From CAYXLI01 sp964464925 (lineage in GTDB: Bacteria; Acidobacteriota; Terriglobia; Bryobacterales; Bryobacteraceae): a DNA stretch of 64,000 bases. The position numbers and the translations under genes are program-made. The notes under the pieces were generated by a model, which was given only the letters and a program-made list of their open reading frames with translations, made no database searches and was not told the origin of the DNA. The stretch lies in assembly GCA_964464925.1 (NCBI GenBank), contig CAYXLI010000002.1, forward strand, positions 1-64,000, given 5' to 3'. Positions 47,244-55,900 of this stretch are shown here, one piece after another (within the stretch, counting starts at the first letter, position 1; each line of letters opens with the position of its first letter).

Positions 47244-47360
47244 TCCCCTAGTACCCGCCTACGAAGATCACCCGGTTACGGCCCCGCCTTTAGGTCCATA
47301 ATGCCCGCGTACTAGATGGCCGATGAAGAAGGATAGAGAGGATTCGTCTGCCTTTCGCAC

Positions 47361-48542
47361 ATGGTGAATAGGAAGCCGATGGGTTGGAAACCGGAGCCCT
47401 TGGTCCGCTGGCAAGCCGGGCGGATCGAAGACCCTCTCGCACGCCTGCGTTATCTGCAGGCCGAGATGGGAAGCCGGGAATCTGCTTTCCCACGTACCGG
47501 GCGCAATCGGGCTTGGTTTGCACTCGTTGTCATCCTCGCCTTCCCGTTCTTCCTGCCCGCCCCGCACGTCACATCGGATATCGCCACCGCATACAGCCCA
47601 ATTCAACCCTTCCCGGGCCACGAACGCAGCCGGCCCGAAAGGTTCAGCGACGTCTGGCTGGTGGAAAAAACCCCCGAGTTTGAAACGTACAGCAACGGCC
47701 TCAGGATCGACCGGACATATGCCGTGGCGAACCAGAAGCGCTTCTATCAGGTCCTGGACCGTGCCAACGGATTGCAGCCGCTGCCGGAATGGCGCTCCGA
47801 GCCGGTCGGCATCGTCTATCACACCACCGAAAGCAGCATCGTCCCCTTCGATCCCGAGCAGAACGAGAACCTCCAACGGCTTTCCCATTCGCTCGTCCAG
47901 CACCTCAGTGAGAACCGCTCGTACAACTTCGTCATTGACCGCTTTGGCCGTGTATTCCGCGTAGTCGAGGAGACCAGCGCCGCAAATCACTCAGGAAATA
48001 GCGTCTGGTCCGATGAGCAATGGGCGTACATCAACCTGAACAACAGCTTTCTCGGAATTGCCTTCGAAGCGCAGACCCAATCGAGCGACGGCCTCCCGCC
48101 CATTAACAAGGCGCAAATGCATTCGGGCCGGATTCTGACCGAAATGCTGCGCGCGAAGTACAAGATCCCTGGTAAGAACTGTGTCACTCACGCGCAGGTA
48201 TCTGTGAACCCTTCCAACATGCGGATCGGCTGGCACACGGATTGGGCCAGCGGCTTCCCGTTCAGTGAAATAGGGTTGGCTAACAATTACGATCTGCCCT
48301 TGGCGAGTCTTCGGGACTTCGGCTTCGAGTACGATTCGTTGTTCCGGAAAGCCGTCGGGCCGAAGGTATGGCGGGGCCTCGAGCTGTCTGAGGATCAGGT
48401 GGTCCGCGATGCAATTCGGCTTCGCCGGTCGCCGGAAGACCATAGGGCCGCACTGCAGCAGCGCTACCGCCATCTCTATACTGCGTACAAGTCCACCGGA
48501 GCGCTCGACGAGCCCGGCGATGCAACCAATTTAAACCGCTAA
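47361..48542 (+). CDS. N-acetylmuramoyl-L-alanine amidase domain protein, membrane-anchored
   Basis: A 393-residue protein. A cytoplasmic N-terminal 48 residues precede a membrane helix (about 50-66, FALVVILAFPFFLPAP), so the catalytic part lies outside. The amidase_2/PGRP-like domain (about 145-300) has IVYHTTES, RSYNFVIDRFGRVFRVVEE, ANHSG and GWHTDW, giving candidate zinc His residues and the catalytic region. It cleaves the bond between muramic acid and the stem peptide in this family. The 117-base gap upstream holds a long-range CTAGTAC/GTACTAG inverted repeat. Confidence 0.8.
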   Translation: MVNRKPMGWKPEPLVRWQAGRIEDPLARLRYLQAEMGSRESAFPRTGRNRAWFALVVILAFPFFLPAPHVTSDIATAYSPIQPFPGHERSRPERFSDVWLVEKTPEFETYSNGLRIDRTYAVANQKRFYQVLDRANGLQPLPEWRSEPVGIVYHTTESSIVPFDPEQNENLQRLSHSLVQHLSENRSYNFVIDRFGRVFRVVEETSAANHSGNSVWSDEQWAYINLNNSFLGIAFEAQTQSSDGLPPINKAQMHSGRILTEMLRAKYKIPGKNCVTHAQVSVNPSNMRIGWHTDWASGFPFSEIGLANNYDLPLASLRDFGFEYDSLFRKAVGPKVWRGLELSEDQVVRDAIRLRRSPEDHRAALQQRYRHLYTAYKSTGALDEPGDATNLNR

Positions 48543-48615
48543 AGTCTCAGTTCAGATTTTTGGAGAGGATTTGCCCTAATCTCGCACTCTTTTGCTAAGA
48601 AGGGAAATCCTAACC

Positions 48616-49611
48616 ATGTCACAGACCTCCTCCACTCCCATCGGTGTCGATGTCGGCACCAGCCGCATCGTCACAGCTCATCGCTTAGACGATGATTACC
48701 GCTTTCGCACCGAACTGAACGCCTTCGTAGAGCTGCCATTCTCGAAGATGACCCAGAGCGTTCTGCAATACGAGAGCGTTCTGCATTCGTTGCAGAGCGA
48801 TCGCATTGTGGTTCATGGCAACGAGTCGGAACGATTCGCTGACCTGCTCGGGATCGAGACTCGCCGTCCCATGAACCGTGGCGTGTTGAATCCGGATGAG
48901 CCGGAGGGGCTGGTCCAGATGCAACGCATGCTCGAAGCGATGGTCGGTCCCGCGAAGTCGGAAGGACAGAAGCTGTGTTTTAGCGTGCCGGCCGCTGTGC
49001 AAGGCGCCGAAGAGAGCATCACGTATCACGAGACCAGCATCCGGCAGATGCTCAGCGGCCTCGGCTACAACGTCCGCAGCATCAACGAGGGGCTTGCGGT
49101 TGTGTATTCGGAACTCGAATCATCGAACTATACGGGGATCGGTGTTAGCTGCGGAGGAGGCCTCTGCAACGTTTGCCTCTCTTACCTGTCGGTGCCCGTC
49201 CTCAGCTTCAGCGTTGGCAAGGCGGGCGATTACATCGATCAGAATGCCGCGACGGCAACCGGGGAACTGGCGAACCGCATTCGCATTACCAAGGAGGACG
49301 GCTTCCACTTCAATGGCCACTTCTCCGACAAGACCCTTCAGGCATTGAGCGTGTATTACGACGATGTAATCGGCTCCCTGGTAGCCGCAATGAAGGAAGC
49401 GTTCCTGGCATCGAAGAGCCTTCCCAAATTGAAACGGCCGATCCCTGTGGTTCTAAGCGGCGGCAGCACCATGCCCAAGGGCTTCCGCGATCGCTTTGAG
49501 AAGAAGTTGCTTGCCAGCGATTTCCCCATTGCGGTCTCCGAAGTCAGGCAGGCGCAGGATCCAATGATCGCGACCGCCAAGGGTGCACTGATCGCTGCCA
49601 TCATCGAGTAA
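48616..49611 (+). CDS. Actin-like ATPase (MreB/FtsA/Hsp70 superfamily), orphan
   Basis: A 331-residue member of the actin-like ATPase fold. The phosphate-1 loop is GVDVGTSRIVTAH (residues 10-22), the phosphate-2 loop GVSCGGGLCNVCLS (about 172-185) and the adenosine loop VVLSGGSTMPKGF (about 275-287). It lacks the MreB membrane and core signatures and the FtsA 1C domain pattern, so neither name fits. The ATG at 48616 has GAAGGG 11 bases upstream; an upstream TTG is less likely. It stands alone, with the sigma-54 promoter and structured RNA beginning 80 bases downstream. A plasmid-segregation or polarity role is conceivable but unsupported. Confidence 0.75.
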   Translation: MSQTSSTPIGVDVGTSRIVTAHRLDDDYRFRTELNAFVELPFSKMTQSVLQYESVLHSLQSDRIVVHGNESERFADLLGIETRRPMNRGVLNPDEPEGLVQMQRMLEAMVGPAKSEGQKLCFSVPAAVQGAEESITYHETSIRQMLSGLGYNVRSINEGLAVVYSELESSNYTGIGVSCGGGLCNVCLSYLSVPVLSFSVGKAGDYIDQNAATATGELANRIRITKEDGFHFNGHFSDKTLQALSVYYDDVIGSLVAAMKEAFLASKSLPKLKRPIPVVLSGGSTMPKGFRDRFEKKLLASDFPIAVSEVRQAQDPMIATAKGALIAAIIE

Positions 49612-49689
49612 AGGAATCCAATTCGGCAAGAAGTACATACCTTCTGGAACACACTTTTCGTAAGTGATTGAATTTAAAACTATAGACAT

Positions 49690-49707
49690 TTGGCACTGCG
49701 GTTGCTT
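49690..49707 (+). promoter_or_regulatory. Sigma-54 (RpoN) promoter
   Basis: TTGGCACTGCGGTTGCTT matches the sigma-54 consensus TTGGCAC-N5-TTGCW. The invariant GG (49692-49693) and GC (49704-49705) are exactly ten bases apart. The predicted start is about 49717, twelve bases past the GC. It lies in a gene-free region after the actin-like gene and points into a structured segment ending in a terminator. Activator sites upstream cannot be identified by eye. Confidence 0.8.
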
Positions 49708-49716
49708 AACGAAAAT

Positions 49717-49871
49717 GCGTGAGGAACGACGAAAAGGCTCAAGGAATGACGGCCCCGCTAAATCCCCGCAGTATCGAACCCCAAACGAACCTAACCTGCA
49801 AATAACCGCTGGATACCCCTGTCACCGCGCCTTGAGCCCCGGTTCCCAAACGAACCGGGGTTTCGTCTTTT
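49717..49871 (+). ncRNA. Candidate sigma-54-dependent small structured RNA
   Basis: The predicted transcript of about 155 nt runs from the sigma-54 start to an intrinsic terminator. Three nested helices are seen: GGCTCAAGG (49736-49744) with CCTTGAGCC (49830-49838); TGACGG (49747-49752) with CTGTCA (49819-49824, one G-U); and GTATC (49771-49775) with GATAC (49812-49816). A 12-base sequence CCCAAACGAACC occurs at 49780-49791 and again in the terminator loop and stem (49845-49856), so the first copy could compete for the terminator's GGTTC. A 52-codon frame begins exactly at the predicted start but has no ribosome site and no recognisable product. No known RNA family is recognised. Confidence 0.65.
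49837..49871 (+). terminator. Intrinsic terminator of the small RNA
   Basis: CCCCGGTTC (49837-49845) and GAACCGGGG (49852-49860) form a perfect 9-bp stem with a CCAAAC loop, followed by TTTCGTCTTTT. This is a textbook Rho-independent terminator, with no protein gene directly upstream. Confidence 0.85.
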
Positions 49872-49875
49872 AAGA

Positions 49876-49922
49876 GGGGACAGCGACCTCAATTCCTCCG
49901 ATTTTTCCGCCTCCTGGGACTC
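49876..49922 (+). repeat. Left terminal inverted repeat
   Basis: Begins GGGGACAGCGACCTCAATT and ends CCTCCTGGGACTC. It pairs with 50371-50417 with three mismatches in 47. The first 19-20 bases also bound the MITE-like element at 11533-11648. Confidence 0.85.
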
Positions 49923-49959
49923 CTCAGCAAAGGGTATCCTCCATCCCTTCGGCCAAGAA

Positions 49960-50259
49960 TTACCGCAACCCGCTCTTGCACCTGCAGCAGGGATCGTGTC
50001 GCACCTCGTCGTAAGCGTCCCGGAATGCTGCTTCCATGTGAAGCTGACCAGCATACCGCTGCAGCTCGTACCGATCCAGGGCCTGCCGCAAAGCTTTGCT
50101 GCCATCCAGCACGTAAAGCCTCGGAGCGTCTAAGCTCAGCCCACGGCTCTGCAGATCCGAGAGCAGTTCGCCAACCACCGTGGCGTGCTCGCTTTCTCCC
50201 TGCCGCAATCCCAAGATGTGCTCGAACCCCCATAAATCCAGCCCTATCACCGCTTCCAA
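49960..50259 (-). pseudogene. IS256/mutator-family transposase fragment
   Basis: A 99-codon open stretch translates to GLDLWGFEHILGLRQGESE followed by VVGELLSDLQSRGLSLDAP and LYVLDGSKALRQAL. This corresponds to the part of mutator-type transposases around the second catalytic Asp, usually seen as lGLweGste...ALLedL..RGL...vIDGskALrkA. The N-terminal DDE part and the C-terminal catalytic Glu are missing, and the frame degenerates downstream. It is a relic and could not act on its own. Confidence 0.7.
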
Positions 50260-50370
50260 GAAGAGAAAGACTGCTGCTTACTCAGATGGATCGCCCATTT
50301 TCAACGGAGAAGCGGACACTTTCGAACGGCCCGCGTTGGTGCAGGTGAGCGGGGCGTAACGCGTTGCTGC

Positions 50371-50417
50371 AGAGTCCCAGGAGTCGGAAAATTCGGAGGA
50401 ATTAAGGTCGCTGTCCC
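50371..50417 (-). repeat. Right terminal inverted repeat
   Basis: The inverted partner of 49876-49922, ending AATTAAGGTCGCTGTCCCC. The terminal 15 bases are repeated again just outside the element. Confidence 0.85.
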
Positions 50418-50478
50418 CTGTTTGTCCTGTTTGTCAAGGTCGCTGTCCCCTGTTTGTCCCTGTTTGTCCTGTTTGTCC
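50403..50478. repeat. Tandem duplication of an element end with TGTTTGTCC repeats
   Basis: AAGGTCGCTGTCCCC occurs at 50403 and again at 50435, each followed by TGTTTGTC-type units. There are five copies in all, at 50418, 50427, 50450, 50460 and 50469. The second block has one extra unit and stray C bases. This looks like slippage or repeated insertion at the end of the transposon relic. Confidence 0.75.
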
Positions 50479-50646
50479 CAACGCTGCCAACGAAATTAGG
50501 ACTGCGGCCGCGGACGAGACAAATTGAGAAAAGTTGCGAGACCTGGCGAGTTCTTCCAGAGCGAGTTAGGTGAATGCTGTCGCTTGCGGCACCCCTGTGC
50601 CAGTGAATTAGTATTTTAACTTCCGAGAAGCAACAGGAGCCGGTGT

Positions 50647-52491
50647 CTAGTTCTGGATCGGAATATAGAGCGTTTGCTGTGCGGCAACTCCGCCGAGTGT
50701 AAACGTGAGCGGGACGGCGCTGCTGGAAGCCACATTCGGCACGGTCACATTGAACTGGTAGAGTCCGACGATGTTGGGCGCCAGGCCGGAGTAGCTCAAG
50801 GTGCCCGGAGTCTGGCCGAACAGGATTTGCATAGGGAGATTCAAGGCATTGGTCTGACCGGTAACCTGTCCGGCCGGAGTGCTGGGGTCGGTGGTTCCGA
50901 ACCCGATTCCGAACAGCAAAATGGTCTCGCCGGGTTTGGCGGGCCGCGAGTTGATGCCAGGGATTCCATTCGCCGGGAGAACGTAAGTTCCATCAGGGAA
51001 CAACGCGACTGCATATCGCTTCGCGTCCAATATGAACGAATCCGGAGCCAGCAGCGCGGGCTGCGTGGTCGCGACGGTAATTGAATAGCCGGCGCTATCG
51101 CCACCCACCGTGGTGACGACCACCTGCTGGGTGCCGAGACCGACATTCGAAGGCACCTGCACGTTTACCTGCGTGGGGCTGACGTAGGACACGAATGCAG
51201 ACTGGTTACCGACAGTCACGCTAGTGCCGTCCAGCACAGCCGGCGCGTTCACTCCGTTGAAGTCTGCCCTGCCCCATTCACGGGTAGTACCGGCGAGATT
51301 CGAGCCGTAGATCTCGATCCAGGTCCCAGGTGCAATCGTAGTGGATCCGCCATAACTGCCCGCAGTGGCGACACCGCCGGTGCGGATTGCGGGCCGGGCG
51401 ACCGACGGGCCGGCGATGGGAGTCAGCATGCGGATCACATTGTTCTGCGTATCAGAGAAGTAAACGTTTCCCGCAGTGTCTACCGCGATGCCCGTCGGAG
51501 TATTCAGCGTAGCTCCGGACCCGGAGCCGCCGTCTCCCGAATAACCGACTTTGCTGCTACCTGCGATCGTGGCGATGAGTCCGTCCGCAGTGATGCGGCG
51601 AACCCGATTGTTGTTTGAATCCGTAATGTACAAATTTCCCGAAGCATCGACTGCGACGTCGAGCGGACGGAAGAGCTGCGCATTCACGGCGCGGCCACCA
51701 TCTCCGGAAAAGCCCGCGGAACCGGTGCCCGCAACCGTAGTGATGATGCCATCGATGGTCACTTTGCGAATCTTGTGATTCCCGCTGTCAGCAATGTAGA
51801 GAGTGCCCGCGGCGTCCACAGCGATTCCTGTGGGGTTGTTCAGACGTGCGCTGGCGGCGACGCTGCCATCGCCCGCGGAACCGGCAAGGCCAGTGCCGGC
51901 ATAGGTGGAGATATTGCCGGAGGCGACTTTGCGGATGACGTTGTTCGATGTATCAGCAATGTAGAGATTGCCGGCATTATCCACGGCAACATCGCCAGGA
52001 TTATAAAGGAGCGCATTCGTCGCTGTTGAGCCGTCACCGTAGTAGCCTGCGCCATTCGCGTTGTTGCCCGCGACCGTGCTGATAGTGCCCCCGGAAGTGA
52101 CTTTGCGGATGACGTAGTTCGCAGTATCCGCGATGTAATAGTTGCCCGAGGAATCCACTGCGACGCCGGAAGGAGTGTTCAATTGCGCGCTGGACGCGCC
52201 GCTGCCATCGCCCTTGTAACCAGCCGTCCCGCTGCCTGCGGTGGTGCTGATACTGCCACCCACTGTGAATTGGCGAATGCGGTGATTGAACTGATCGGCG
52301 ACATACAACTTTCGCGAACCGTCAATTGCTATGCGCGAAGGGCCTGCGAGTTGCGCGTAGGTGGGAGTAGAACCGTCTCCGGAAAAACCGGTGGTGCCGG
52401 TGCCGGCGATTGTCGAGATCGTATACGAAGCAGGCACCTGTGCAACGGCCAACGCGGCTGCGCAACAACCGGCCATCCACAATCGAATCAA
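50647..52491 (-). CDS. NHL-repeat protein with Solibacter-type C-terminal module
   Basis: A 614-residue exported protein. The signal peptide is MIRLWMAGCCAAALAVAQ. Six or more NHL beta-propeller blades of about 55 residues (pattern GVAVDSSGNYYIADTANYVIRKV ... TVAG, shortened) span about 25-360. The rest carries the TIGR03437-type module (GVATAGSYGGSTTIAPGTW ... EIYGSNLAG), shared with the S8 protease at 25715. NHL propellers bind proteins or carbohydrates; no catalytic site is seen. It likely sits outside the cell or in the envelope. Confidence 0.88.
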   Translation of the reverse strand: MIRLWMAGCCAAALAVAQVPASYTISTIAGTGTTGFSGDGSTPTYAQLAGPSRIAIDGSRKLYVADQFNHRIRQFTVGGSISTTAGSGTAGYKGDGSGASSAQLNTPSGVAVDSSGNYYIADTANYVIRKVTSGGTISTVAGNNANGAGYYGDGSTATNALLYNPGDVAVDNAGNLYIADTSNNVIRKVASGNISTYAGTGLAGSAGDGSVAASARLNNPTGIAVDAAGTLYIADSGNHKIRKVTIDGIITTVAGTGSAGFSGDGGRAVNAQLFRPLDVAVDASGNLYITDSNNNRVRRITADGLIATIAGSSKVGYSGDGGSGSGATLNTPTGIAVDTAGNVYFSDTQNNVIRMLTPIAGPSVARPAIRTGGVATAGSYGGSTTIAPGTWIEIYGSNLAGTTREWGRADFNGVNAPAVLDGTSVTVGNQSAFVSYVSPTQVNVQVPSNVGLGTQQVVVTTVGGDSAGYSITVATTQPALLAPDSFILDAKRYAVALFPDGTYVLPANGIPGINSRPAKPGETILLFGIGFGTTDPSTPAGQVTGQTNALNLPMQILFGQTPGTLSYSGLAPNIVGLYQFNVTVPNVASSSAVPLTFTLGGVAAQQTLYIPIQN

Positions 52492-52921
52492 AATTGAGCT
52501 TCTCCTCTTGCCCTATTCTGAGGCAAGGCGTGCAGACGCGCCCAGTGTTTCGCCCGTTTCCTTACAATCCTTGACATTCGTCAGCGGTTGAGCGGACGAG
52601 AGATAGCACTCGCGAATTTTCTCCAGACGGCCTTCCGAGAGGATGTTGTTTTTCCGAACGATCCAATTCAGCGCGATGTTGCAGCGCGCGAATTTGCCTG
52701 GAGGTCGCGCCCGATCAGAAGACCGTCGGATTTCCAATCACGCAAGTTCGTAGACAACAAATCGCATGTAGTAGCGGCCGTCGTGCGAGTAGACCGCCCC
52801 AAGGGCTGTTGCTGCGAGGAACTCAGCAGAGGAGGCGCGATGACGAGCCCGGCTGGCGAACCAGTTCCGGCCGAACATTTTCCTGCGCGGCGAGGACGGA
52901 TAGAGTCCGTCGAGCTACTAA
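52492..52921. other. Gene-free stretch with short open frames, possible remnants
   Basis: A 430-bp gap upstream of the NHL gene. On the minus strand a frame from about 52891 would encode 40-50 residues ending in YYMRFVVYELA, and a second (52737-52513) 74 residues with NIALNWIVRKNNILSEGRLE. Neither is recognised, and neither has clear ribosome sites. They may be small genes or decayed coding sequence. The part nearest 52491 presumably holds the NHL gene promoter, but no strong -35/-10 pair stands out. Confidence 0.3.
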
Positions 52922-55900
52922 TCAGAATGTGTAACGCATGCCGACCTGAATCCGCCGGTTCTGCGCCTCGACAGCGCCTTCCTTCAGAAACGCCGGCGAA
53001 TTGTAAGTGCCCTCCGGAATACCCCAGTCCCGCGTGTTGGTCGCATTGAAGAAATTGGCGTGGAGCTGGAACAGATGTCCTTCGCGGATTCTGGTGTTCT
53101 TGATGAGTCCGAAATCCAGTCGGTTGATGCCGTCGGCCCGGAGGATATTCCGTCCTGCATTGCCGACCGGATTGGCCGCCGTTACGCCGCGGAACAGGCT
53201 ACCGCCACCGGCTTGTTGAATCTCGCGCACGGTCATGCGTGACAGGTCCAGCGTCGTGTTGAGGAACGGACGAATGGACGTACCCACCAGATTGCCCGTG
53301 ACGATACCGCCCGGGTCGCTACCGTTCAGGACGGTGAACGGAGCGCCGGATTGCAGCGTGAGAAAGCCATTCAACTGCCAACCGCCCAGAATTTTGCCGA
53401 GCACCCCAGTTTGATTGCGCATCAGCGGCAGTTCGAAGACGCCGTTCGTGCTGAAGCGTTGCGGCCGGTCGTAAGTGGAGCGGGCACGCTCCGCCCGGCG
53501 GTTCGTAGGATCCTGCGGAAACGCAATCTCGCTGGACGACGGGTTGAATACTTCAGAGGCGCCATCGATGAACGAACTCCAGGTGTAGTGCATGGCCATG
53601 CTGAAGTTGTTCGAGAGCCGCTTCTCCAGGCTTGTTTGGAGAGAGTGGTAAGTGGACGAGGTGCAGTTGCACCGTTCGCGTATGATGCCCCTGGCCGGAT
53701 CGACTCTCAGCGTTCCGTTCGTGCCGCGAATCGGCGGATTGCCATCGATCGATTGGAACAGGGCGGTGCCTTTTGTTCCGACATAGCCAACGGAAAGCGC
53801 GAAATTCTTCGGCAACTCGCGCTGGAACTGCATGGAAACCTGCTCGGCAAAAGGCGCCCGGAAATCCTTTGACGTGATCGTGCGGGTGATCAGGTTCGGA
53901 TTGGAAGGAGGCGGGACATTGCCTTTGCGCACCTGGTCCATGATGGTGAACGCGTTCGGGCGCAGACCGGGCAGAGACGGATCGAGGGGAATATCGACTA
54001 CCAGACGGAACGGAAACGCAGTTCCAACGTTCAGGGCGATGTTATTGAACGCAACGTCATAGGTGCGTGAGTACCCGCCGCGAAGGACGAGTCTCTCATC
54101 TCCCGTCAGCCAGCCGAGGAACCCGGGCCCTCGGCCGAACCGGTAATTGAAGCCGAAGCGAGGAGCCCAGTTGTTTGTGTCGCGGCCGGGAACCGGCGTG
54201 TAGCGGTACCGCTCGTCTCCCTTAAATGCCGCAACGACGGCCTTATTCGCGTCCGCCAGATTCTGTAGAGGGTTGCCGGGTGATTCGTAGCGGAGGCCAT
54301 ATGTGATGGTGAAGTTCGGTCGAATCCTCCATTCATCCTGCGCAAAAAAGAAGTAATCGTAGTACTTGAAGTACGTGATTACACTTGCTCCGGGGAGAGG
54401 CGCGTTAATCTGCGCGACGGTCGCCTGATCGTCTATCATGCGCTGCAGGCTGGCGTATTCGAGACGTCCGCGGATGTTCGGGTTGAAGAAGGCGAACTGC
54501 TCCTGCCGGCGGAAGTCGATGCCGAATTTCATGGAGTGCGATCCCGCCAGTATGCTGAAGGAATCCTGCAACTGATAGTTGTTCAGTGTGCTGAACTGCG
54601 GGTTGTTCGTAGCAAGGCCGAGCGCAGTGCGCGTGGTGCCCGCATTGAATCCGATCAAGCCCAGGTCCGTGACCTGGAACGAGGGAATTCTTTCCGCCAC
54701 TTCCGGGTTCTGCGCATTTGTTTCGGACTTATTCCGCCAATATGACGCGCGGAGTTCGTTGAATACTGTCGGCTTGATCGTGCTGTTCAGCGCTACGCTG
54801 AGCGAACGGATGCGCGAGGGCGAGACGTTCGTCAATCCAGGCGGAGTGACCTGGCCGGTTCCGGAGCTGAGCGAATCGTCATCCAGATACCGGCCCGTGA
54901 GCAAATGTTTTTGGGTGAAGCGGTGGTCCACACGAATGGAAGATTGCCAGTCGTCGAATTTCTGCGAAGCGGAGCCAGTGACGTCACCGAGGGGAATTAC
55001 GGCGGTCCGGCCATTGACTGTGACGGTCTTCGTAATTCCGTTCGCCGTTCCCACGGGAATATTTTCCAGAAACGCTTTCACCGTAGGGCGAGTTCCCGCC
55101 AAGTCATTTAACAGAGCGCGTCCTTCGGCAGTAGGAGCGCCGTTGATTGTAGTTCCCGATCCGAGCCGGCGGTCAGTCCAGCGCAGAAGGGAACCAAAGA
55201 AGAATGTTCTGTCCTTGATGACAGGTCCGCCAAAGGTGCCGCCGAACTGATTCTCGATGCGGAACGGAGCCGATTTGAAGCCGGCGCTCTTGTCGGTATT
55301 GCTGAGAGTATTGAAGTGATTGTCGTTGTGGAACCAAAAGGCGCTGCCGTGCAGAGCGTTGGTTCCACTCTTGGTAATCACGTTGACCACGGAGCCGGCT
55401 GCGCGGCCGTACTCGGGTGCAAACTGGTTCGTGATGATACGCACTTCGGCAACGATATCGGGATTGTTCAACGACTGAACGATGCCGCCTGTACTGGGGC
55501 CATACGAATCCTGCCCGTCGATGATGAAGGCGTTGGACCGGGTCCGCATGCCGTTTGCAGCAAACTGCAAGCCGGAACTCTCAGTACCTTGATTGCCGCT
55601 GCTTCCGAATTGTGCATTTCCGTTGGAAATCTGGCTGACACCGGGAACAGACGACGCAAGGTTCAGCAGATTTCGGTTCGTGGAAAGAGGCAGTTCGGTA
55701 ATTCGCTTCGCATCAAAATTGACACCGATCTCCGCATTGGTCGTGTTCACCAGCGGTGCGTCACTCACCACATCAACGGTTTCTGCGGTGCTGGAAACCT
55801 GGAGAGTGACCTTCAAGTCTGCACTCTGATTCAGCTGGAGAACAATCGGACCTTGCCGGTACTTAGCAAATCCACTCTTTTCAACCGCTATCTCATAGGG

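Larger units (their letters stand above)
49876..50417. mobile_element. Degenerate IS256/mutator-type element with 47-bp terminal inverted repeats
   Basis: A 542-bp segment bounded by 47-bp inverted repeats that match at 44 positions. It carries a fragment of a mutator-type transposase but is far shorter than the usual autonomous elements of 1.2-1.5 kb, so it is internally deleted and non-autonomous. It sits five bases after the small RNA's terminator. No target duplication is evident: the left flank is TTTTAAGA and the right flank TGTTTGTCC repeats. Confidence 0.75.

Noticed and set aside
49715..49873. A 52-codon frame inside the candidate small RNA.
   Set aside because: Its ATG coincides with the predicted transcript start, so no ribosome site is included. 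The codons run through the terminator, and the product is not recognised.
49889..50233. A second minus-strand frame across the transposon relic.
   Set aside because: It is a shifted frame of the same sequence. Only the frame at 49960-50259 shows transposase motifs.
52588..53049. A 153-codon plus-strand frame crossing the end of the second TonB receptor.
   Set aside because: It overlaps the receptor's conserved C-terminus in antisense and has no recognisable domain.
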